DNA of 64,000 nt from Paracoccaceae bacterium (lineage in GTDB: Bacteria > Pseudomonadota > Alphaproteobacteria > Rhodobacterales > Rhodobacteraceae), in contig JAOGIM010000003.1 in the NCBI GenBank assembly GCA_028150825.1, positions 1-64,000 on the forward strand, given 5' to 3'. Of this stretch, positions 62,931-64,000 are shown piece after piece. Within the stretch, counting starts at the first letter, position 1; each line of letters opens with the position of its first letter. Below the pieces are notes generated by a model. The model was given only the letters and a program-made list of their open reading frames with translations, had not been told where the DNA came from and ran no database searches. The translations under genes were made by a program, and so were the position numbers.

Positions 62931-64000
62931 CTACCCATTACTTTCTAATGATACACGGCTCGACTGCCGCGCAAAAATTCGAAGCTTTATTCGTTTCATA
63001 AAGGCATCCAAATTCGCTCCAAGCACCAATAATGCAGGTGTTGCAAGCAAAGTAAGTATAGTGGCAAACGTTAGCCCACCAGCAATTGTACTAGATAAAT
63101 CCGTCCACCACTGGGAAGACGGTGCACCTGACAAAATAGTTCTATCCCCAAATTGGATAGTCAACCCAAACACCATCGGCAACAGCCCCATAATGGTAGT
63201 TACTGCCGTCAGCAACACTGGCCTAAACCGCGCAAGACCCGCATGGAATGCCGCATTCGTTGCCTCGTAGCCCTTTGCACGATATTCATTAAACGTATCA
63301 ATCAAAACAATGTTATTGTTTACAACAACGCCCGCCAGCGCAATAATCCCCAAACCAGACATAACAATGCCAAACGGCCGATCCATCAACCATAAGCCTA
63401 AAAATACTCCGCCAGAAGACAAAATAATAGCAGACATTGTTACAAATGTTTGCCATACAGAATTGAACTGGATGAGCAGCACGAGGATCATAAGGCACAT
63501 CGATAGAGAAAATGCTTGAGCAAAAAACGCACTTGTTTCCTCAATATCTTCACTTTCACCTCCAAAAACAATGGAACTGGAAAGAGGGATGTAGTTACTA
63601 TCCGCTATGATGTCCTGGAGCGTTTCCAATTGTGTGGCCGGCAAAAGGCCTTGTTTTACATCAGCATCGATCGAATAAAAACGTTTGCCATTCTTGCGTT
63701 CAATATCACCACCTTTGGGCTGCGGCATCAATTTAGCAAAGACCGACATTGGGACATAATCTCCCGAGGCCGTTGGAATGCGCAGTTCTTCCAAGTGATC
63801 AAGATTACGCTGATCTCCGGGGAACCGCAGTTTTATGTCTAATTCGTCATCGACATCATCAGGTCGATAGTCAGAAATACTCACACCTTCTGTAAGCAGT
63901 TTAATCATATTTCCAAGTGCATCTATAGATACTCCGTGGCGGCTGGCCTCGTCACGGTCAAATTCTATGGTCCACTCGATTCCAGGCAATGGCCGCGTGT
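62931..64000 (-). CDS. RND efflux pump (AcrB/MexB-like), C-terminal part
   Basis: The visible 356 residues are the C-terminal third of an inner-membrane RND transporter; the N-terminus lies beyond the window. The porter-domain part (FPGDQRNLDHLEELRIPTASG) is followed by TM segments: FSLSMCLMILVLLIQFNSVW, GIVMSGLGIIALAGVVVNNNIVL and LLTAVTTIMGLLPMVFGLTI. The V-V-N-N-x-I-V-L-I-D pattern is typical. It should export drugs or metabolites with a membrane-fusion partner outside the window. Confidence 0.92.
   Translation of the reverse strand, partial: TRPLPGIEWTIEFDRDEASRHGVSIDALGNMIKLLTEGVSISDYRPDDVDDELDIKLRFPGDQRNLDHLEELRIPTASGDYVPMSVFAKLMPQPKGGDIERKNGKRFYSIDADVKQGLLPATQLETLQDIIADSNYIPLSSSIVFGGESEDIEETSAFFAQAFSLSMCLMILVLLIQFNSVWQTFVTMSAIILSSGGVFLGLWLMDRPFGIVMSGLGIIALAGVVVNNNIVLIDTFNEYRAKGYEATNAAFHAGLARFRPVLLTAVTTIMGLLPMVFGLTIQFGDRTILSGAPSSQWWTDLSSTIAGGLTFATILTLLATPALLVLGANLDAFMKRIKLRIFARQSSRVSLESNG

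Noticed and set aside
1..64000. CRISPR arrays, rRNA genes and complete insertion sequences
   Set aside because: No regularly spaced repeats, rRNA-like tracts or transposase genes were seen on reading both strands.

Overview
This is a low-GC, gene-dense bacterial window that looks like a marine alphaproteobacterium, probably Rhodobacterales-like. The evidence is a DUF1127 gene next to a structured RNA with CCUCC loops, a DUF5665 membrane protein, Caulobacter XylB-like sugar dehydrogenases, a DmdA/GcvT-family protein, sulfatases and TauE/SafE exporters. No rRNA, tRNA or CRISPR array was recognised, so the placement is inference.

Region 1 (1-20.9 kb) is a prophage and its debris. The late genes run on the minus strand: holin-like protein, small and large terminase, portal, small structural proteins, then more genes off the left edge. 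A second minus-strand block holds the endolysin, the holin and a tyrosine integrase. Short plus-strand genes (lipoprotein, secreted, membrane and small soluble proteins, and an Hsp20 with a sigma-32-type promoter) sit between the phage genes like cargo. The portal, large terminase and integrase keep their reading frames but are cut by in-frame stops that look like single C-to-T changes (CAA to TAA, CGA to TGA). Between 18.3 and 20.9 kb lies a second set of small genes, some homologous to the first set, with a truncated endolysin copy. The island therefore seems to be a recently disabled prophage beside an older relic.

Region 2 (20.9-39.6 kb) is a carbohydrate catabolic locus. It has two formylglycine-type sulfatases, a TauE/SafE exporter, a complete binding-protein ABC sugar importer, three sugar-type SDR dehydrogenases plus another SDR, an SMP-30 lactonase, an enolase-superfamily dehydratase, a DapA-family aldolase, a TIM-barrel epimerase/isomerase, a cupin and a frameshifted RraA-family gene. 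Together these suggest uptake of a sulfated (deoxy)sugar and a non-phosphorylative route: sugar to lactone to aldonate to 2-keto-3-deoxy-aldonate to pyruvate plus an aldehyde.

Region 3 (39.7-46 kb) holds fragments of another prophage (large terminase and DNA methylase pseudogenes, a small membrane protein), a Stealth-family sugar-phosphate transferase, and long stretches of decayed sequence.

Region 4 (46-64 kb) holds a metallo-beta-lactamase-fold hydrolase, another XylB-like SDR, a MORN-repeat protein, an unusual three-domain enzyme (APH-like kinase, M23 peptidase-like, class III aminotransferase) beside a cytochrome P450, a RidA protein, a second TauE exporter, an MFS transporter, a DmdA/GcvT-like protein, YceI and an incomplete RND pump. 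Several gaps contain recognisable pseudogenes (cupin, ketopantoate reductase, coiled-coil protein).
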